Assembly: GCA_035509915.1 (NCBI GenBank)
Contig: DATKIB010000028.1
Span: 1-6,416 of the forward strand
Direction: 5' to 3'
Source of the DNA: Bog-564 sp035509915
GTDB lineage: Bacteria; Actinomycetota; Acidimicrobiia; Acidimicrobiales; UBA8190
Length of the DNA: 6,416 bases
Shown here piece after piece: positions 6,124 through 6,416 of this stretch. The notes below the pieces were generated by a model. The model saw only the letters and a list, made by a program, of their open reading frames with translations, did no database searches and was not told the origin of the DNA. Position 1 is the stretch's first letter, and each line of letters starts with the position of its first letter. The position numbers were made by a program, and so were the translations under genes.

Positions 6124-6416
6124 TCTGCGTGCCCGTCGAGCTCGGGGAGCGCAGCTACGAGGTGAAGATCGGCGCAGGCGCAAAGCGTGTGGTGCCGGAG
6201 GTGATCCCCAACGGGGTCAGGCAGGTAGCGGTCGTGACCCAGCGGGGCATCGGCTTCGAGGTCGACACCGGGGTGCCGTCGGATCGCTTCGAGATTCCCG
6301 ACGGTGAGCGCGCCAAGTCGCTGTCTTCCATGGAGGAGCTGTGCCGGGGCTTCGCGCGCGCGGGGTTGGCGCGCACCGATGCGGTCGTGGCGGTCGGGGG
6401 AGGGGTGGTTTGCGAC
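6120..6416 (+). CDS. aroB: 3-dehydroquinate synthase, 5' part only
   Basis: 99 codons from GTG at 6120, open to the window edge. The start lies in GTGA, sharing four bases with the aroK stop, a classic coupled junction; GTG at 6129 is the alternative and would remove three residues. The product starts ICVPVELGERSYEVKIGAG, the typical AroB opening strand pair, then RQVAVVTQRGIG, EIPDGERAKSL (the DGE-x-x-K-S NAD-binding block) and AVVAVGGGVVCD, which in AroB continues as a GGGVVxDxAGF motif. AroB cyclises 3-deoxy-arabino-heptulosonate 7-phosphate to 3-dehydroquinate with NAD and a divalent metal, the second shikimate step. The stretch between VVTQRGIG and the DGE block is about 15 residues shorter than in E. 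coli-type enzymes, so the Rossmann part is compact. Catalytic metal ligands lie beyond the window. Confidence 0.93.
   Translation, partial: MICVPVELGERSYEVKIGAGAKRVVPEVIPNGVRQVAVVTQRGIGFEVDTGVPSDRFEIPDGERAKSLSSMEELCRGFARAGLARTDAVVAVGGGVVCD

Noticed and set aside
1..6416. CRISPR array, defence system, prophage or insertion sequence.
   Set aside because: No regularly spaced direct repeats, transposase or integrase motifs, or terminal inverted repeats are seen; every kilobase is filled by metabolic or maturation genes.

Overview
This is a very GC-rich window (roughly 70 % by eye) with frequent GTG starts and strongly GC-biased third codon positions. It carries two transcription units that diverge from a 31-bp gap near position 2800. 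The aro genes resemble mycobacterial ones: AroC begins MLRFLTAGESHG and carries NTEWPKWE and GGDSVEE blocks. AroB has a shortened N-terminal Rossmann region. The gene order is prepilin peptidase-aroC-aroK-aroB. Together these point to an actinomycetote, possibly class Acidimicrobiia; the class is inference, the phylum is fairly secure. Coding density is near total: no gap exceeds 40 bp, and I see no tRNA, rRNA, CRISPR array, transposase or other sign of a mobile element.

Left arm (minus strand, 1-2786). An ATP-grasp ligase (2786-1554) is followed after 32 bp by a radical SAM enzyme (start 1521) that runs off the left edge. The radical SAM reading frame is open for 507 codons. It contains a CxxxCxxC cluster motif and, near its C-terminus, the pentapeptide Cys-Cys-Ala-Glu-Pro. 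This is the hallmark of the CUAEP/CCAEP-tail radical SAM family, whose relatives may have selenocysteine at the second position; this copy is the all-cysteine form. Beyond the motif is an unusual Glu/Gly/Val-rich extension with atypical codon use. The pair looks like a small operon for an uncharacterised modification or small-molecule pathway and is the most interesting part of the window. A perfect 7-bp hairpin lies in the gap between the two genes, touching the radical SAM start.

Right arm (plus strand, 2818-6416). An NfuA-like iron-sulfur carrier (degenerate A-type domain plus NifU CxxC domain) has a textbook Shine-Dalgarno sequence. It is followed by an A24 prepilin peptidase (PilD-like) and then the shikimate genes aroC (chorismate synthase), aroK (shikimate kinase) and aroB (3-dehydroquinate synthase, cut by the right edge). 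aroC/aroK overlap by 8 bp and aroK/aroB by 4 bp, so the aro genes are probably translationally coupled. A TAGATT box six bases before the aroC GTG suggests an internal promoter giving a leaderless aroC-aroK-aroB message. AroB, AroK and AroC catalyse the second, fifth and last steps to chorismate. The iron-sulfur carrier diverging from a radical SAM unit may reflect cofactor supply, but that link is inferred from position only.
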